The notes: generated by a model not told the origin, from the sequence alone. Counted from the stretch's first letter, positions 1 to 9,240 are shown. The stretch: 64,000 bases of DNA from Amycolatopsis nalaikhensis (GCF_030264295.1 NZ_CP127173.1:8067501-8131500); one strand, 5' to 3'. Numbers and translations are program-made.

Positions 1-43
1 GCGGGCCCGCGGACCGGTGCCGCTGCGCCGGATCCTCTGGCCG

Positions 44-589
44 TCATGAGTCCGCGCGACGCCGTTCCCTGAGCGCGCGGACCCGGCCGCGGCTCGCGCA
101 AGCGGGGGAGGGACACCACCGCCGCCGCCCGCCCGGGTCGGCGAACACCCCGCGGCAGTCCTGCTCCGGGCAGGCCCGCAGGTCGTTGCGTAACGGCCCG
201 GTGAGCCAGTCCGCGGCTTGGTGCGCCAGCCGGGCGAACGCATCGGACGCCGTCGGCGGGGCACTGCGGTGGAGCCGGTCCAGTGCGGCCAGGTGCACGG
301 GCTCGGGCTTGAGAAACGCTGCCAGCGAGCTGACCTGGTCGGCTCGCGGCGAAACGGCGTCGACCGCGCCCAGCGCGAGTTCGCGGAGGACCTCCCGGAG
401 CCGGTGGGCCGCGGCGAGGTCGGCGTGCGTCAGCGGGGCGAGCGGGGCCAGTTCGACCTGCTCGAGCCAGTCGCGCAGGCGCTCGGGCGACGGGATGCGC
501 TCGACCGGCCGCGCCCCGAAGTGCCGCCCGCGCGTGGCGAGCAGGTTCAGCCAGGGCGCCCCCATGTCGAGGCGGAACTCTTCGGACAC
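44..589 (-). CDS. ABATE-domain / CGNR zinc-finger protein (putative regulator)
   Basis: A 181-residue protein. Residues 1-130 fit the stress-induced ABATE domain and the C-terminal 45 residues a CGNR-type zinc finger, with four cysteines in two CPxxxC-like pairs (CPEQDC and CPSPAC) followed by a basic tail. In this family the C-terminal finger is thought to bind DNA, so a transcription-regulator role is inferred. The GTG start at 589 has no Shine-Dalgarno sequence but has TACGAT (complement of 596-601) six bases upstream, suggesting a leaderless transcript. It is divergent from the phosphotriesterase-like gene and could control it. The CGNR signature is degenerate (CASR), as in many actinobacterial members. 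Confidence 0.85.
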   Translation of the reverse strand: MSEEFRLDMGAPWLNLLATRGRHFGARPVERIPSPERLRDWLEQVELAPLAPLTHADLAAAHRLREVLRELALGAVDAVSPRADQVSSLAAFLKPEPVHLAALDRLHRSAPPTASDAFARLAHQAADWLTGPLRNDLRACPEQDCRGVFADPGGRRRWCPSPACASRGRVRALRERRRADS

Positions 590-595
590 TTCGCC

Positions 596-620
596 ATCGT
601 AACGGGTGAGGCGTTACACT
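596..620. promoter_or_regulatory. Divergent leaderless promoter pair
   Basis: Two -10 like hexamers lie almost back to back. TACGAT on the minus strand (596-601) is six bases from the GTG at 589, and TACACT on the plus strand (615-620) is seven bases from the GTG at 628. Neither gene has a ribosome-binding site, so both transcripts are probably leaderless and the promoters overlap. Confidence 0.5.
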
Positions 621-627
621 CGGCCGT

Positions 628-1563
628 GTGACTGGGGAACCACGGGTGCGGACGGTGCTGGGCGACATCGATCCGGCCGAACTGGGCGTGACGGACTCGC
701 ACGACCACCTCTTCTTCGCCTCGAAACTGCTGCCCGGCCAGGAGCTGGACGACCCGGCCGCCGCCGCGGAGGCGCTCCTCGACTTCAAGACGCGGGGCGG
801 CTCGGCGCTCGTCCAATGGACGCCGTACGGCCTGACCCGGCGGACCCGCGAACTGGCCTGGATGTCGCGGGAGATCGGCGTGCACGTGGTCGCGGCGACC
901 GGCCTGCACCGCGCCGAGCACTACAACCCGGCGATCCTCGGCCGTGTCGTGGACGGCCTGGTCAAGGAGTTCGTCGCCGACCTGACCGAGGGCACCCAGC
1001 CCGCCGACCTGCCCGACGAGCCGCGGACCGGCCCGCGCGCCGGGCTGGTCAAGGTGGCGGGCGCGTTCCACACGATCGACCCCCACGCCCGGCTGACGAT
1101 GACCGCCGCCGCGGTCGCCCACCAGGACACGGGCGCGCCGATCGCGGTGCACCTCGAACTCGGCACGGCGGGCTTGGAGACGGTCGAGCTGCTGTGCGGC
1201 AAGTTGGACGTTCCACCCGAAAAGGTGATTCTCGGGCACCTCAACCGGAACCCGGACGCGCGGCTGCAGCGGGAGATCGCCGAGACCGGCGTGTTCCTCG
1301 GCTTCGACGGCCCGTCGCGGGCCAACCACGCCACCGACTGGCGGCTCTTCGACGGCCTCGAGGCGCTCGTCGAGGCCGGGCACGGCGGGCAAATCCTGCT
1401 CGGCGGCGACACGACCACCGCGGCGGCCCGGTTCCAGCCGGGCGCGTCCTACCTGCTCACGACGCTGGCCCCGCGGCTGACGACGCTGCTCGGCGGCGAC
1501 GTCGTCACGGCCATGCTGGTGGCGAACCCCGCGCGGGCGTTCGCCACCAGCTGGCGCAAGTGA
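628..1563 (+). CDS. Phosphotriesterase-family metal-dependent hydrolase
   Basis: A 311-residue amidohydrolase-superfamily protein of the phosphotriesterase (PHP/Php) type. The N-terminal metal motif HDHL (GVTDSHDHLFFAS) is present, a lysine in GLVKVAGAF (about residue 150) sits where the family has its bridging carbamylated lysine, and histidines follow at AVHLELG and ILGHLNRNP, with a final aspartate in LGGDTTT. Physiological substrates of such proteins are usually lactones or esters; organophosphate hydrolysis should not be assumed. The GTG start follows TACACT by seven bases. It is convergent with the PAC2 gene; a palindrome fills the gap. Confidence 0.88.
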   Translation: MTGEPRVRTVLGDIDPAELGVTDSHDHLFFASKLLPGQELDDPAAAAEALLDFKTRGGSALVQWTPYGLTRRTRELAWMSREIGVHVVAATGLHRAEHYNPAILGRVVDGLVKEFVADLTEGTQPADLPDEPRTGPRAGLVKVAGAFHTIDPHARLTMTAAAVAHQDTGAPIAVHLELGTAGLETVELLCGKLDVPPEKVILGHLNRNPDARLQREIAETGVFLGFDGPSRANHATDWRLFDGLEALVEAGHGGQILLGGDTTTAAARFQPGASYLLTTLAPRLTTLLGGDVVTAMLVANPARAFATSWRK

Positions 1564-1568
1564 CGCGG

Positions 1569-1650
1569 GCTGAAGGGGACTTTCCTGGCATCAGATGCGA
1601 GGAAAGTCCCCTTCAGCGCGTCAGATGCGCTGAACGTCCCCTTCAGCGCA
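1569..1650. repeat. Intergenic palindrome plus 30-base tandem repeat
   Basis: Perfect 18-base arms GCTGAAGGGGACTTTCCT (1569-1586) and its complement (1600-1617) surround a 13-base loop. The segment 1591-1620 is repeated imperfectly at 1621-1650, so one and a half copies are present. It lies between two convergent genes and could act as a bidirectional terminator. The stop codon of the PAC2 gene (1643-1645) lies inside the second copy. Confidence 0.85.
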
Positions 1651-2548
1651 GGCCGAAACCTTCCTGCCCGCCGCCGCGGCCGCGGCGGCGCAGGTAGCGC
1701 TCGAACTCGGCGGCGATCTTGTCGCCGCTGACGTCCTGCTCCGCGACCTCGCTCTGCGCGTCGCCGCGCTCCTCGAGGCTGCGGACGTACTCGCTGATCT
1801 CTTCGTCCTCGTCGGCCATCTCGCTGACCGTGCGCTGCCACTCCTCGGACTGCTCCGGCAGCGCGCCGAGCGGGATCTCGACGTCGAGGATGTCCTCCAG
1901 CTTGTGCAGCAGCGCCAGCGTCGCCTTCGGGGACGGCGGGTGCGACACGTAGTGCGGCACCGCGGCCCAGATCGACACGGCCGGGATGCCCGCCTGCACG
2001 CAGTAGTCCTGCAGGATCCCGACGATGCCGGTCGGGCCCTGGTAGTTGTTCAGGTCGAGCCCGTAGAGCGACGCGGTGTCCTTGTCGTACGCCGTCCCGG
2101 TGACCGGGACCGGCCGCGTGTGCGCGGTGTCGGCGAGCAGCGCGCCCAGCGTCACCACCGTCGCGACGTCCAGCTGCTTGATGTGCTCCAGCAGCTCGGC
2201 GCAGAAGGCACGCCAGCGCATGTTCGGCTCGGGGCCCTGCACCAGCACGACGTCCCGGTCGAACCCGTCGGGGCGGCACACCGACAGCGTCGTCGTCGGC
2301 CAGTCCACCCGTCGAGTGACGCCGTCCACCATCCGGACGGTCGGGCGGCTGACCTGGAAGTCGTAGTAGTCGTCGGGCTCCAGTTCGGCCAGGGGCGTGG
2401 CGTCCCAGTTCAGCTGCAGGTGCTCCACCGCGCGGCTGGCCGCGTCACCCGCGTCGTTCCAGCCTTCGAAGGCGACGACCATCAGCGGGCGGGTGGGTTC
2501 GGTGCGGTCGCCGGGCGGCCGCGGGGTCTCGTCGACGGGCTCACTCAC
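1643..2548 (-). CDS. PAC2-family protein
   Basis: A 301-residue PAC2 (proteasome assembly chaperone 2) family protein, as commonly annotated in actinobacteria immediately beside metH. The core segment (MVVAFEGWNDAGDAAS at about residue 23, then GPEPNMRWRAF and GALLADTAHTRPVPV) is typical. The C-terminus is acidic (DEDEEISEYVRSLEERGD) and then basic and glycine-rich. No catalytic function is established for the bacterial proteins; the link to archaeal/eukaryotic proteasome assembly chaperones is by fold only. The GTG start at 2548 has TAGGCT six bases upstream and no ribosome-binding site. It is divergent from metH with a 38-base gap. Confidence 0.9.
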   Translation of the reverse strand: MSEPVDETPRPPGDRTEPTRPLMVVAFEGWNDAGDAASRAVEHLQLNWDATPLAELEPDDYYDFQVSRPTVRMVDGVTRRVDWPTTTLSVCRPDGFDRDVVLVQGPEPNMRWRAFCAELLEHIKQLDVATVVTLGALLADTAHTRPVPVTGTAYDKDTASLYGLDLNNYQGPTGIVGILQDYCVQAGIPAVSIWAAVPHYVSHPPSPKATLALLHKLEDILDVEIPLGALPEQSEEWQRTVSEMADEDEEISEYVRSLEERGDAQSEVAEQDVSGDKIAAEFERYLRRRGRGGGQEGFGLR

Positions 2549-2554
2549 CGGACC

Positions 2555-2579
2555 AGCCTACGACCACCGGCCTTACCCT
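2555..2579. promoter_or_regulatory. Divergent leaderless promoters of PAC2 gene and metH
   Basis: On the minus strand TAGGCT (2555-2560) is six bases from the PAC2 GTG; on the plus strand TACCCT (2574-2579) is seven bases from the metH ATG. The whole gap is 38 bases, too short for a cobalamin riboswitch, so metH is not riboswitch-controlled here. Confidence 0.5.
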
Positions 2580-2586
2580 GTTCAGC

Positions 2587-5500
2587 ATGTCCGACCGCCT
2601 GTCGTCGCCCTTCCTCGAAGCCCTTCGCTCGCGCGTTCTCGTGGCCGACGGCGCCATGGGCACCGCCCTGCAGGCCCACGACCTGAGCCTGGCCGACTTC
2701 GACGGCCTCGAAGGCTGCAACGAGATCCTCAACGTCACCCGGCCGGACGTGGTCCGTTCGGTCCACCGCGGGTACCTCGAGGCGGGCGCGGACGCCGTCG
2801 AAACCAACACTTTCGGGGCCAATTTCGCCAACTTCGCCGAGTACGACATCACCGGGCGGATCTTCGAGCTGGCCGAAGCCGGGGCCCGGCTGGCCCGCGA
2901 GACGGCCGACGAGTTCGCGACGCCGGACCGTCCGCGGTTCGTGCTCGGCTCGGTCGGCCCGGGCACGAAGCTGCCGACGCTCGGCCACGCGCCGTTCACC
3001 ACGCTGCGTGACGCCTACCGCGAAGAGGTCCGCGGTCTGCTCGCCGGCGGCGTCGACGCGGTGATCGTCGAGACCACCCAGGACATCCTCCAGACGAAGG
3101 CGTCGATCATCGGCGCGAAGCGGGCGATGACCGCCGAGGGCAGGCAGGTGCCGATCCTCGCCTCGATCACCGTCGAAACCACCGGCACCATGCTGCTCGG
3201 CACCGAGGTCGGGGCCGCGCTGGCCGCCCTGGAACCGCTCGGCATCGACGTCATCGGCCTCAACTGCGCCACCGGCCCGGCCGAGATGAGCGAGCACCTG
3301 CGGCAGCTGGCCAAGCACGCCCGCGTGCCGCTCTCGGTGATGCCGAACGCGGGCCTGCCCGAGCTGGGCCCGGACGGCGCGGTCTACCCGCTCGGCCCGG
3401 AAGCCCTGGTCGAGGCGCTGACCGGGTTCGTCCGCGAGTTCGGCGTCGGCCTCGTCGGCGGCTGCTGCGGCACCACCGACGAGCACATCCGGCAGCTCGC
3501 CGCGGCGGTCTCCGAGACGAAACCGGTACCCCGGCGGCCGCGGCCCGAGCCGGGCGTGTCGTCGCTCTACCAGGCGGTGCCGTTCAAGCAGGACGCGAGC
3601 GTGCTGATGATCGGCGAGCGGACCAACGCCAACGGCTCGAAGGCGTTCCGCACCGCGATGCTGGAGGGCCGCTGGGACGACTGCGTCGAGATCGCCCGCG
3701 AGCAGACCCGCGACGGCGCCCACCTCCTGGACCTGTGTGTCGACTACGTCGGGCGCGACGGCACCGCGGACATGGCCGAGCTGGCCGGGCGCCTCGCCAC
3801 GGCGTCCACCCTGCCGATCATGCTCGACTCCACCGAGGTCCCGGTGCTTCGCGCGGGCCTGGAGCGGCTCGGCGGCCGCTGCGCGGTCAACTCCGTCAAC
3901 TACGAGGACGGCGACGGCCCCGAGTCCCGGTTCACCCAGGTCATGGAGCTGGTGCGCGAGTACGGCGCCGCCGTCGTCGCCCTGACCATCGACGAAGAAG
4001 GCCAGGCGCGCACGGCGCAGAAGAAGGCCGACATCGCTTCGAGGCTGATCGCGGACATCACCGGAAACTGGGGCGTGCGGACGTCCGACATCATCATCGA
4101 CGCCCTGACCTTCACCATCGCCACCGGCCAGGAGGAGTCCCGCCGCGACGGCATCGAGACGATCGAGGCCATCCGCGAGATCAAGCGCCGCCACCCCGAG
4201 GTCCAGACCACGCTCGGGCTGTCCAACATCTCGTTCGGGCTCAACCCGGCCGCGCGGCAGGTGCTGAACTCGGTGTTCCTGCACGAGTGCGTCCAAGCCG
4301 GGCTCGACACCGCGATCGTGCACGCGTCGAAGATCCTGCCGATGGCGCGGATCCCCGACGACCAGCGCGCGGTCGCCCTCGACCTCGTCTACGACCGCCG
4401 TCGTGACGGCTACGACCCGCTGCAGGAGCTGATGGCCCTGTTCGAGGGCGTCAGCGCGGCGTCGTCCAAGGCGTCACGGGCCGAGGAGCTGGCAGCGTTG
4501 CCGCTGTTCGAACGGCTCGAACGCCGGATCGTCGACGGCGAGCGCAACGGACTGGCCGACGACCTCGACGCCGCCCTCGAGCAGCGGCCCGCTTTGCAGA
4601 TCATCAACGACACGCTGCTGTCCGGCATGAAGACCGTCGGCGAACTGTTCGGGTCCGGGCAGATGCAGCTGCCGTTCGTGCTGCAGTCCGCCGAGGTGAT
4701 GAAGGCCGCCGTCGCCCACCTCGAGCCGCACATGGAGAAGGAGGACGACTCCGGCAAAGGCCGGATCGTGCTGGCCACCGTGCGCGGCGACGTCCACGAC
4801 ATCGGCAAGAACCTCGTCGACATCATCCTGTCCAACAACGGCTACGAGGTCGTCAACCTCGGCATCAAACAGCCGATCACCACGATCCTCGACGCGGCCG
4901 AGGAGCACGGCGCCGACGCGATCGGGATGTCCGGGCTGCTGGTCAAGTCCACGGTGATCATGAAGGAGAACCTCCAGGAGATGAACTCCCGGGGCGTCTC
5001 CGCGCGCTGGCCGGTGCTGCTCGGCGGCGCGGCGCTGACCCGTTCCTACGTGGAGAACGACCTGACCGAGCTGTACCTCGGCGACGTCCGCTACGCGCGC
5101 GACGCGTTCGAGGGGCTGCGGCTGATGGACGCGATCATGGCCGCCAAGCGCGGCGAGTCGCCGCTGGTGGACGCCGACGCCGAGAAGAAGCGCCTGGAAC
5201 GCAAGGAACGCCGGGAGCGGTCGCTGCGGATCGCCGAGGCGCGCAAAGCCCGCAAGGCCGAGGAAGAAGCCCTTGAAGGCCCGCCGCCCGCGCGGTCGGA
5301 CGTGGCGACCGACGTCCCGCTGCCGACGCCGCCGTTCTGGGGCTCCCGTGTGGTCAAGGGCGTCGCGGTCGCCGACTACGCCGCGATGCTCGACGAGCGG
5401 GCGACGTTCATGGGGCAGTGGGGGCTCAAGGGCGCCCGCGGCGGCGCCGGGCCGACGTACGACGAACTGGTCGAGACCGAGGGGCGGCCGCGGCTGCGGT

Positions 5501-6141
5501 ACTGGCTCGACCGGCTGACCGCCGACGGCGTCCTGGCCCACGCGGCCGTCGTCTACGGCTACTTCCCGTGCGTGGCCGAGGGCGACGACCTGGTCGTGCT
5601 CACCGAGCCGGAGCCCGACGCGCCCGAGCGCGTGCGCTTCACCTTCCCGCGCCAGCGCCGCGACCGGCGGCTCTGCCTGGCCGACTTCTACCGGCCGCGC
5701 GAGTCCGGCGAGGTCGACGTCGTGCCGTTCACGATCGTCACCATGGGCCAGCCGATCGCCGACTACGCGAACGAGCTGTTCGCGGCCAACGCCTACCGCG
5801 ACTACCTCGAGGTGCACGGCCTCGGCGTCCAGCTCACCGAGGCGCTGGCCGAGTACTGGCACTGCCGGATCCGGCAGGAGCTGACCTTCCCCGGCGGTGT
5901 GGCGGTCGCCTCAGAGGACCCGGACGACGTCGAGGAGTTCTTCAAGCTCGGCTACCGTGGAGCGAGGTTCTCACTGGGCTACGGCGCCTGTCCCGATCTC
6001 GAGGACCGGGCGAAGATCGTCGCGCTCCTCGAACCGGGCCGCATCGGCGTCAAGCTGTCCGAGGAGTACCAGCTCCACCCCGAGCAGTCGACCGACGCGA
6101 TCGTCTGCCACCACCCGGAAGCCAAGTACTTCAACACCTGA
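2587..6141 (+). CDS. metH: Cobalamin-dependent methionine synthase
   Basis: A full-length 1184-residue methionine synthase, which transfers a methyl group from 5-methyltetrahydrofolate through cobalamin to homocysteine. Domains in order: homocysteine-binding barrel (1-310) with zinc ligands Cys227 (GLNCATG) and Cys293-Cys294 (GGCCGTTD); pterin-binding barrel (about 335-600, GERTNANGSKAF); cobalamin cap and Rossmann domain (about 640-860) with the DxHxxG motif at Asp735-His737, His737 being the axial cobalt ligand; and a C-terminal reactivation domain (about 900-1184, GYGACPDLEDRAK) that binds S-adenosylmethionine. A lysine/glutamate-rich linker (about 860-895) precedes the last domain. The start follows TACCCT by seven bases without a ribosome-binding site. 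The next gene starts 12 bases after the stop. Confidence 0.98.
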   Translation: MSDRLSSPFLEALRSRVLVADGAMGTALQAHDLSLADFDGLEGCNEILNVTRPDVVRSVHRGYLEAGADAVETNTFGANFANFAEYDITGRIFELAEAGARLARETADEFATPDRPRFVLGSVGPGTKLPTLGHAPFTTLRDAYREEVRGLLAGGVDAVIVETTQDILQTKASIIGAKRAMTAEGRQVPILASITVETTGTMLLGTEVGAALAALEPLGIDVIGLNCATGPAEMSEHLRQLAKHARVPLSVMPNAGLPELGPDGAVYPLGPEALVEALTGFVREFGVGLVGGCCGTTDEHIRQLAAAVSETKPVPRRPRPEPGVSSLYQAVPFKQDASVLMIGERTNANGSKAFRTAMLEGRWDDCVEIAREQTRDGAHLLDLCVDYVGRDGTADMAELAGRLATASTLPIMLDSTEVPVLRAGLERLGGRCAVNSVNYEDGDGPESRFTQVMELVREYGAAVVALTIDEEGQARTAQKKADIASRLIADITGNWGVRTSDIIIDALTFTIATGQEESRRDGIETIEAIREIKRRHPEVQTTLGLSNISFGLNPAARQVLNSVFLHECVQAGLDTAIVHASKILPMARIPDDQRAVALDLVYDRRRDGYDPLQELMALFEGVSAASSKASRAEELAALPLFERLERRIVDGERNGLADDLDAALEQRPALQIINDTLLSGMKTVGELFGSGQMQLPFVLQSAEVMKAAVAHLEPHMEKEDDSGKGRIVLATVRGDVHDIGKNLVDIILSNNGYEVVNLGIKQPITTILDAAEEHGADAIGMSGLLVKSTVIMKENLQEMNSRGVSARWPVLLGGAALTRSYVENDLTELYLGDVRYARDAFEGLRLMDAIMAAKRGESPLVDADAEKKRLERKERRERSLRIAEARKARKAEEEALEGPPPARSDVATDVPLPTPPFWGSRVVKGVAVADYAAMLDERATFMGQWGLKGARGGAGPTYDELVETEGRPRLRYWLDRLTADGVLAHAAVVYGYFPCVAEGDDLVVLTEPEPDAPERVRFTFPRQRRDRRLCLADFYRPRESGEVDVVPFTIVTMGQPIADYANELFAANAYRDYLEVHGLGVQLTEALAEYWHCRIRQELTFPGGVAVASEDPDDVEEFFKLGYRGARFSLGYGACPDLEDRAKIVALLEPGRIGVKLSEEYQLHPEQSTDAIVCHHPEAKYFNT

Positions 6142-6153
6142 GGGAGATCCACT

Positions 6154-6816
6154 GTGGACGGACTCGATGCCGTGCTGTGGGACATGGACGGCACGCTGGT
6201 CGACTCCGAGAAGCTGTGGGACGTCGCGCTCTACGAGACGACGGAGTGGCTGGGCGGCAAGCTTTCCGAGGAGCAGCGGCTGACCCTCGTCGGGTCCAAC
6301 ATGGACGACACCTCGGCGTACCTGCTCGAGGTTGTCGGCCGTCCGGTGACGCCGGAGTCGATCGCCTCGACCGGCGCGGAGATCCGCCGTCGCACGGCCG
6401 GGCTCTTCAACGACGAGCTGCCGTGGCGCCCCGGCGCCCGCGAAGCGCTGACGGCGGTGCGGGAAGCGGGGCTGCGCTCGGCGCTGGTCACCTCGACCGA
6501 ACGCGACCTGACCGAGCTGGCGCTGAACACCATCGGCCGGGACTTCTTCGACGTCACCGTGTGCGGTGACGAGGTCGAGGGGAACAACAAGCCGCACCCG
6601 CGCCCGTACCTCAAAGCGGCCGAGCTGCTCGGTGTCTCGGCCGAGCGGTGCGTCGCGGTGGAGGACTCGCCGCCGGGCACGGCGTCGGCGGTGGCCGCGG
6701 GCTGCACGGTCCTGGTCATCCCCAACGACGTCCCGGTCGAGCCGGGGGAGCGGCGCGTGTTCCGCGACTCCCTGGTGGGCATCGACGTCCCGGCCCTGGC
6801 GGCCCTGCTGGTCTGA
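6154..6816 (+). CDS. HAD-family phosphatase (beta-phosphoglucomutase-like)
   Basis: A 220-residue haloacid dehalogenase-superfamily hydrolase with subfamily-I cap. Motif I is DMDGTLVDSE (nucleophile Asp of DxDGT), motif II VTSTER, motif III lysine in NNKPHPRPY, and motif IV VEDSPPGTASAV with the metal-binding acidic pair. The substrate cannot be told from sequence; the motif I and cap arrangement resembles small sugar-phosphate phosphatases and beta-phosphoglucomutases. The GTG start is preceded by a GGGAG ribosome-binding site, 12 bases after the metH stop, so it is probably co-transcribed with metH, an arrangement also common in related genomes. Confidence 0.9.
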   Translation: MDGLDAVLWDMDGTLVDSEKLWDVALYETTEWLGGKLSEEQRLTLVGSNMDDTSAYLLEVVGRPVTPESIASTGAEIRRRTAGLFNDELPWRPGAREALTAVREAGLRSALVTSTERDLTELALNTIGRDFFDVTVCGDEVEGNNKPHPRPYLKAAELLGVSAERCVAVEDSPPGTASAVAAGCTVLVIPNDVPVEPGERRVFRDSLVGIDVPALAALLV

Positions 6817-6875
6817 CCACCTCCACGTCGCATTTCCGCTAGCCGCGCCCCGCCGGGTCCGCGATGCTGGTCGGC

Positions 6876-8336
6876 GTGCATGAGGACTTCGAGGGGTGCG
6901 TGCGGGCGGTCCAGGCGAAGGACGCCCGCTTCGACGGGTGGTTCTACACGGCGGTGCTGACGACGAAGATCTACTGCCGCCCCAGCTGTCCCGTGGTACC
7001 GCCGAAGCCGCGGAACATGAGCTTCTACCCGAGTGCGGCCGCCGCCCAGCAGGCCGGGTTCCGGGCCTGCAAGCGCTGCCGCCCCGACGCGAGCCCCGGC
7101 TCGCCGCTGTGGAACGAGCGCGCCGACCTGGTGGCGCGGGCGATGCGGCTGATCGCCGACGGCGTCGTCGACACCGAAGGCGTCCAGGGCCTCGCCGCGC
7201 GGCTCGGCTACAGCGTCCGGCAGGTTCAGCGGCAGGTGTTCGCGGAGCTCGGCGCCGGGCCGCTGGCGCTGGCCAGGGCCCAGCGCGCGCAGACCGCGCG
7301 GACCCTGATCGAGACGACCACGCTGCCCATGACCGAGCTGGCGCTGGCCGCCGGGTTCGGCAGCATCCGGACGTTCAACGACACCGTCCGCGAGGTGTTC
7401 GCCCTGTCACCGACCGAGCTGCGGCAGCGCGCGAAGGGCAAGCCCTCGGCGGCCGGGGCGCTCGTGCTGCGGCTGCCCTACCGCAAGCCGCTGTGCCCGG
7501 ACAACCTGTTCGGCCACCTCGTGGCCACCGGCGTGCCGGGCGTGGAGGAGTGGCGGGACGGCGCCTACCGCCGGACGCTGCGGCTGCCGCACGGCCACGG
7601 CGTCGTCGCGCTGCGGCCCGAAGACGGCCACATCGCCTGCCGCCTCTCCCTGACCGACCTGCGCGACCTGCCGGCGGCGACCAGCCGCTGCCGGCGCCTG
7701 CTCGACCTCGACGCCGACCCGGTCGCCGTCGACGACCAGCTCGCCGCCGACCCGCTGCTGGCCCCGCTGGTCGCGGCCGCACCCGGGCGCCGGGTCCCGC
7801 GCACGGTCGACGGCGCCGAGTTCGCCGTCCGCGCGGTACTCGGCCAGCAGGTCTCGACGGCGGCGGCCCGCACCCACGCGGCCCGGCTCGTCGTCGCGCA
7901 CGGCGAACCGATCGAAGATCCCGAAGGCGGCCTGACGCACCTGTTCCCGTCTCCGCAGGCGTTGGCGTCCCTCGACCCCGAGACGCTCGCCATGCCGCGC
8001 AGCCGACGTCGCACGCTCCTGGCCCTGGTCGAGGCGCTGACGGACGGGCTGGACCTCGGCGCGGGCAGCGACTGGGGCGCGACCCGGGCCGCGCTGACCG
8101 CGTTGCCGGGATTCGGGCCGTGGACGGTGGAGAGCATCGCGATGCGCGCCCTCGGCGACCCGGACGCCTTCCTGCCCACCGACCTCGGCATCAAGTACGC
8201 GGCGGAGACCCTCGGGCTCGGCGGGCAGGCCGCCGTCGTCGCCCGGTCCGCGGCGTGGCGCCCGTGGCGCGCCTACGCCACCCAGCACCTGTGGGCCACC
8301 GGAGACCACGCGATCAACCGGATGCCCGCGGCCTAG
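6876..8336 (+). CDS. alkA: Ada-AlkA fusion: methylphosphotriester sensor, AraC domain and 3-methyladenine glycosylase
   Basis: About 486 residues combining three modules. The N-terminal Ada domain carries four zinc cysteines (YCRPSC and CKRC); the first is the methyl acceptor that senses DNA methylphosphotriesters. An AraC-type helix-turn-helix follows (about 85-185). Then comes an AlkA N-domain and a helix-hairpin-helix glycosylase domain (LPGFGPWTVESIAMRA) with the catalytic aspartate in FLPTDLGIK. It excises alkylated bases and probably activates its own operon when methylated. The GTG at 6876 gives the usual HEDFEGCVRAVQAKD start; an ATG at 6864 is a less likely alternative. It precedes ogt by 17 bases. 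Confidence 0.93.
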   Translation: MHEDFEGCVRAVQAKDARFDGWFYTAVLTTKIYCRPSCPVVPPKPRNMSFYPSAAAAQQAGFRACKRCRPDASPGSPLWNERADLVARAMRLIADGVVDTEGVQGLAARLGYSVRQVQRQVFAELGAGPLALARAQRAQTARTLIETTTLPMTELALAAGFGSIRTFNDTVREVFALSPTELRQRAKGKPSAAGALVLRLPYRKPLCPDNLFGHLVATGVPGVEEWRDGAYRRTLRLPHGHGVVALRPEDGHIACRLSLTDLRDLPAATSRCRRLLDLDADPVAVDDQLAADPLLAPLVAAAPGRRVPRTVDGAEFAVRAVLGQQVSTAAARTHAARLVVAHGEPIEDPEGGLTHLFPSPQALASLDPETLAMPRSRRRTLLALVEALTDGLDLGAGSDWGATRAALTALPGFGPWTVESIAMRALGDPDAFLPTDLGIKYAAETLGLGGQAAVVARSAAWRPWRAYATQHLWATGDHAINRMPAA

Positions 8337-8353
8337 CTTCCGACAGGAGAACC

Positions 8354-8863
8354 ATGCCCACCCACGTCGTCGTGGACAGTCCCTGCGGCCCGCTGACCCT
8401 CGTCGCCGAGGGCGACGCGCTCACCGGGCTGTACATGGACTACCAACGCCACCGCCCCGCCGACGCGACGTTCGGCGCGCCGTCCGCCGGAGCCGAGATC
8501 TTCGACCGGGCCGAGGCCCAGCTGAAGGAGTACTTCGCCGGGCAGCGCCGGGACTTCGACCTCCCGCTGGCCTTCGCGGGCACGCCGTTCCAGCGGACCG
8601 TGTGGTCGGCGCTGCTCGAACTCCCATTCGGTGAGACGACGTCGTACGGCGAGCTGGCCCAGCTGCTCGGCCGCCCGTCGGCGGCCCGCGCGGTCGGGCT
8701 CGCCAACGGCAAGAACCCGATCTCGATCATCGTGCCGTGCCACCGGGTGATCGGCTCCACCGGCTCGCTGACCGGCTACGGCGGCGGTCTGGAGCGCAAG
8801 CGCTACCTGCTCGACTTCGAACGCCGTCCCACTCCTCGGGAGGCGGCGCCCGCTCCGGTGTGA
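8354..8863 (+). CDS. ogt: Methylated-DNA-protein cysteine S-methyltransferase
   Basis: A 169-residue O6-methylguanine-DNA methyltransferase. The active-site motif IVPCHRV (about residue 131) contains the cysteine that irreversibly accepts the alkyl group, and the preceding helix-turn-helix TTSYGELAQLLGRPSAARAVG with the arginine finger fits the family. Length matches the Ogt type without an Ada regulatory domain. A ribosome-binding site (GGAGA) precedes the ATG. It lies 17 bases after the Ada-AlkA gene, forming an adaptive-response operon that repairs both N3/N7- and O6-alkylated bases. Confidence 0.96.
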   Translation: MPTHVVVDSPCGPLTLVAEGDALTGLYMDYQRHRPADATFGAPSAGAEIFDRAEAQLKEYFAGQRRDFDLPLAFAGTPFQRTVWSALLELPFGETTSYGELAQLLGRPSAARAVGLANGKNPISIIVPCHRVIGSTGSLTGYGGGLERKRYLLDFERRPTPREAAPAPV

Positions 8864-8929
8864 GATCGGTGGCACCCGGGCCATCCCGGAGGGGCGCGCG
8901 CGGGTCCGGGATGGAAGGATCTGCAGACC

Positions 8930-9193
8930 GTGAAGACCTTCGATGAGCTGTTCGCGGAGCTTGCCGAGCGCGCGCGTACCCGTCCCGACGGGTCCGGCAC
9001 CGTCGTCGCCCTCGACGCCGGGGTGCACGCCCAGGGCAAGAAGGTGCTCGAGGAAGCCGGCGAGGTGTGGATCGCCGCCGAGCACGAGTCCGACGAGCGC
9101 CTCGCCGAGGAGATCTCCCAGCTGCTGTACCGGGTGCAGGTGCTGATGCTCGGCCGCGGCCTGTCGACCGAGGACGTTTACCGCTACCTGTGA
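8930..9193 (+). CDS. hisE: Phosphoribosyl-ATP pyrophosphatase
   Basis: An 87-residue HisE, which removes pyrophosphate from phosphoribosyl-ATP in the second step of histidine biosynthesis. The MazG-like metal-binding helices are present (KVLEEAGEVWIAAEHESDERLAEEISQLLYRVQVLML), and the length is normal for a stand-alone HisE. The GTG start is preceded by GGAAGGA. hisG follows after 47 bases with its own strong ribosome-binding site, the usual hisE-hisG pair of actinobacteria; the rest of the pathway is elsewhere. Confidence 0.96.
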   Translation: MKTFDELFAELAERARTRPDGSGTVVALDAGVHAQGKKVLEEAGEVWIAAEHESDERLAEEISQLLYRVQVLMLGRGLSTEDVYRYL

Positions 9194-9240
9194 CGGGTCG
9201 CTCGGTGCTGGATCGGGCGAGGAACGAGGAGAAGAGCGAA

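Noticed and set aside
2549..2586. Cobalamin riboswitch upstream of metH
   Set aside because: The divergent gap is only 38 bases, and a -10 box lies seven bases before the start.
2545..4323. 592-codon minus-strand reading frame opposite metH
   Set aside because: Shadow of metH: low-complexity Asp/Gly/Arg composition, no domain, no start signals.
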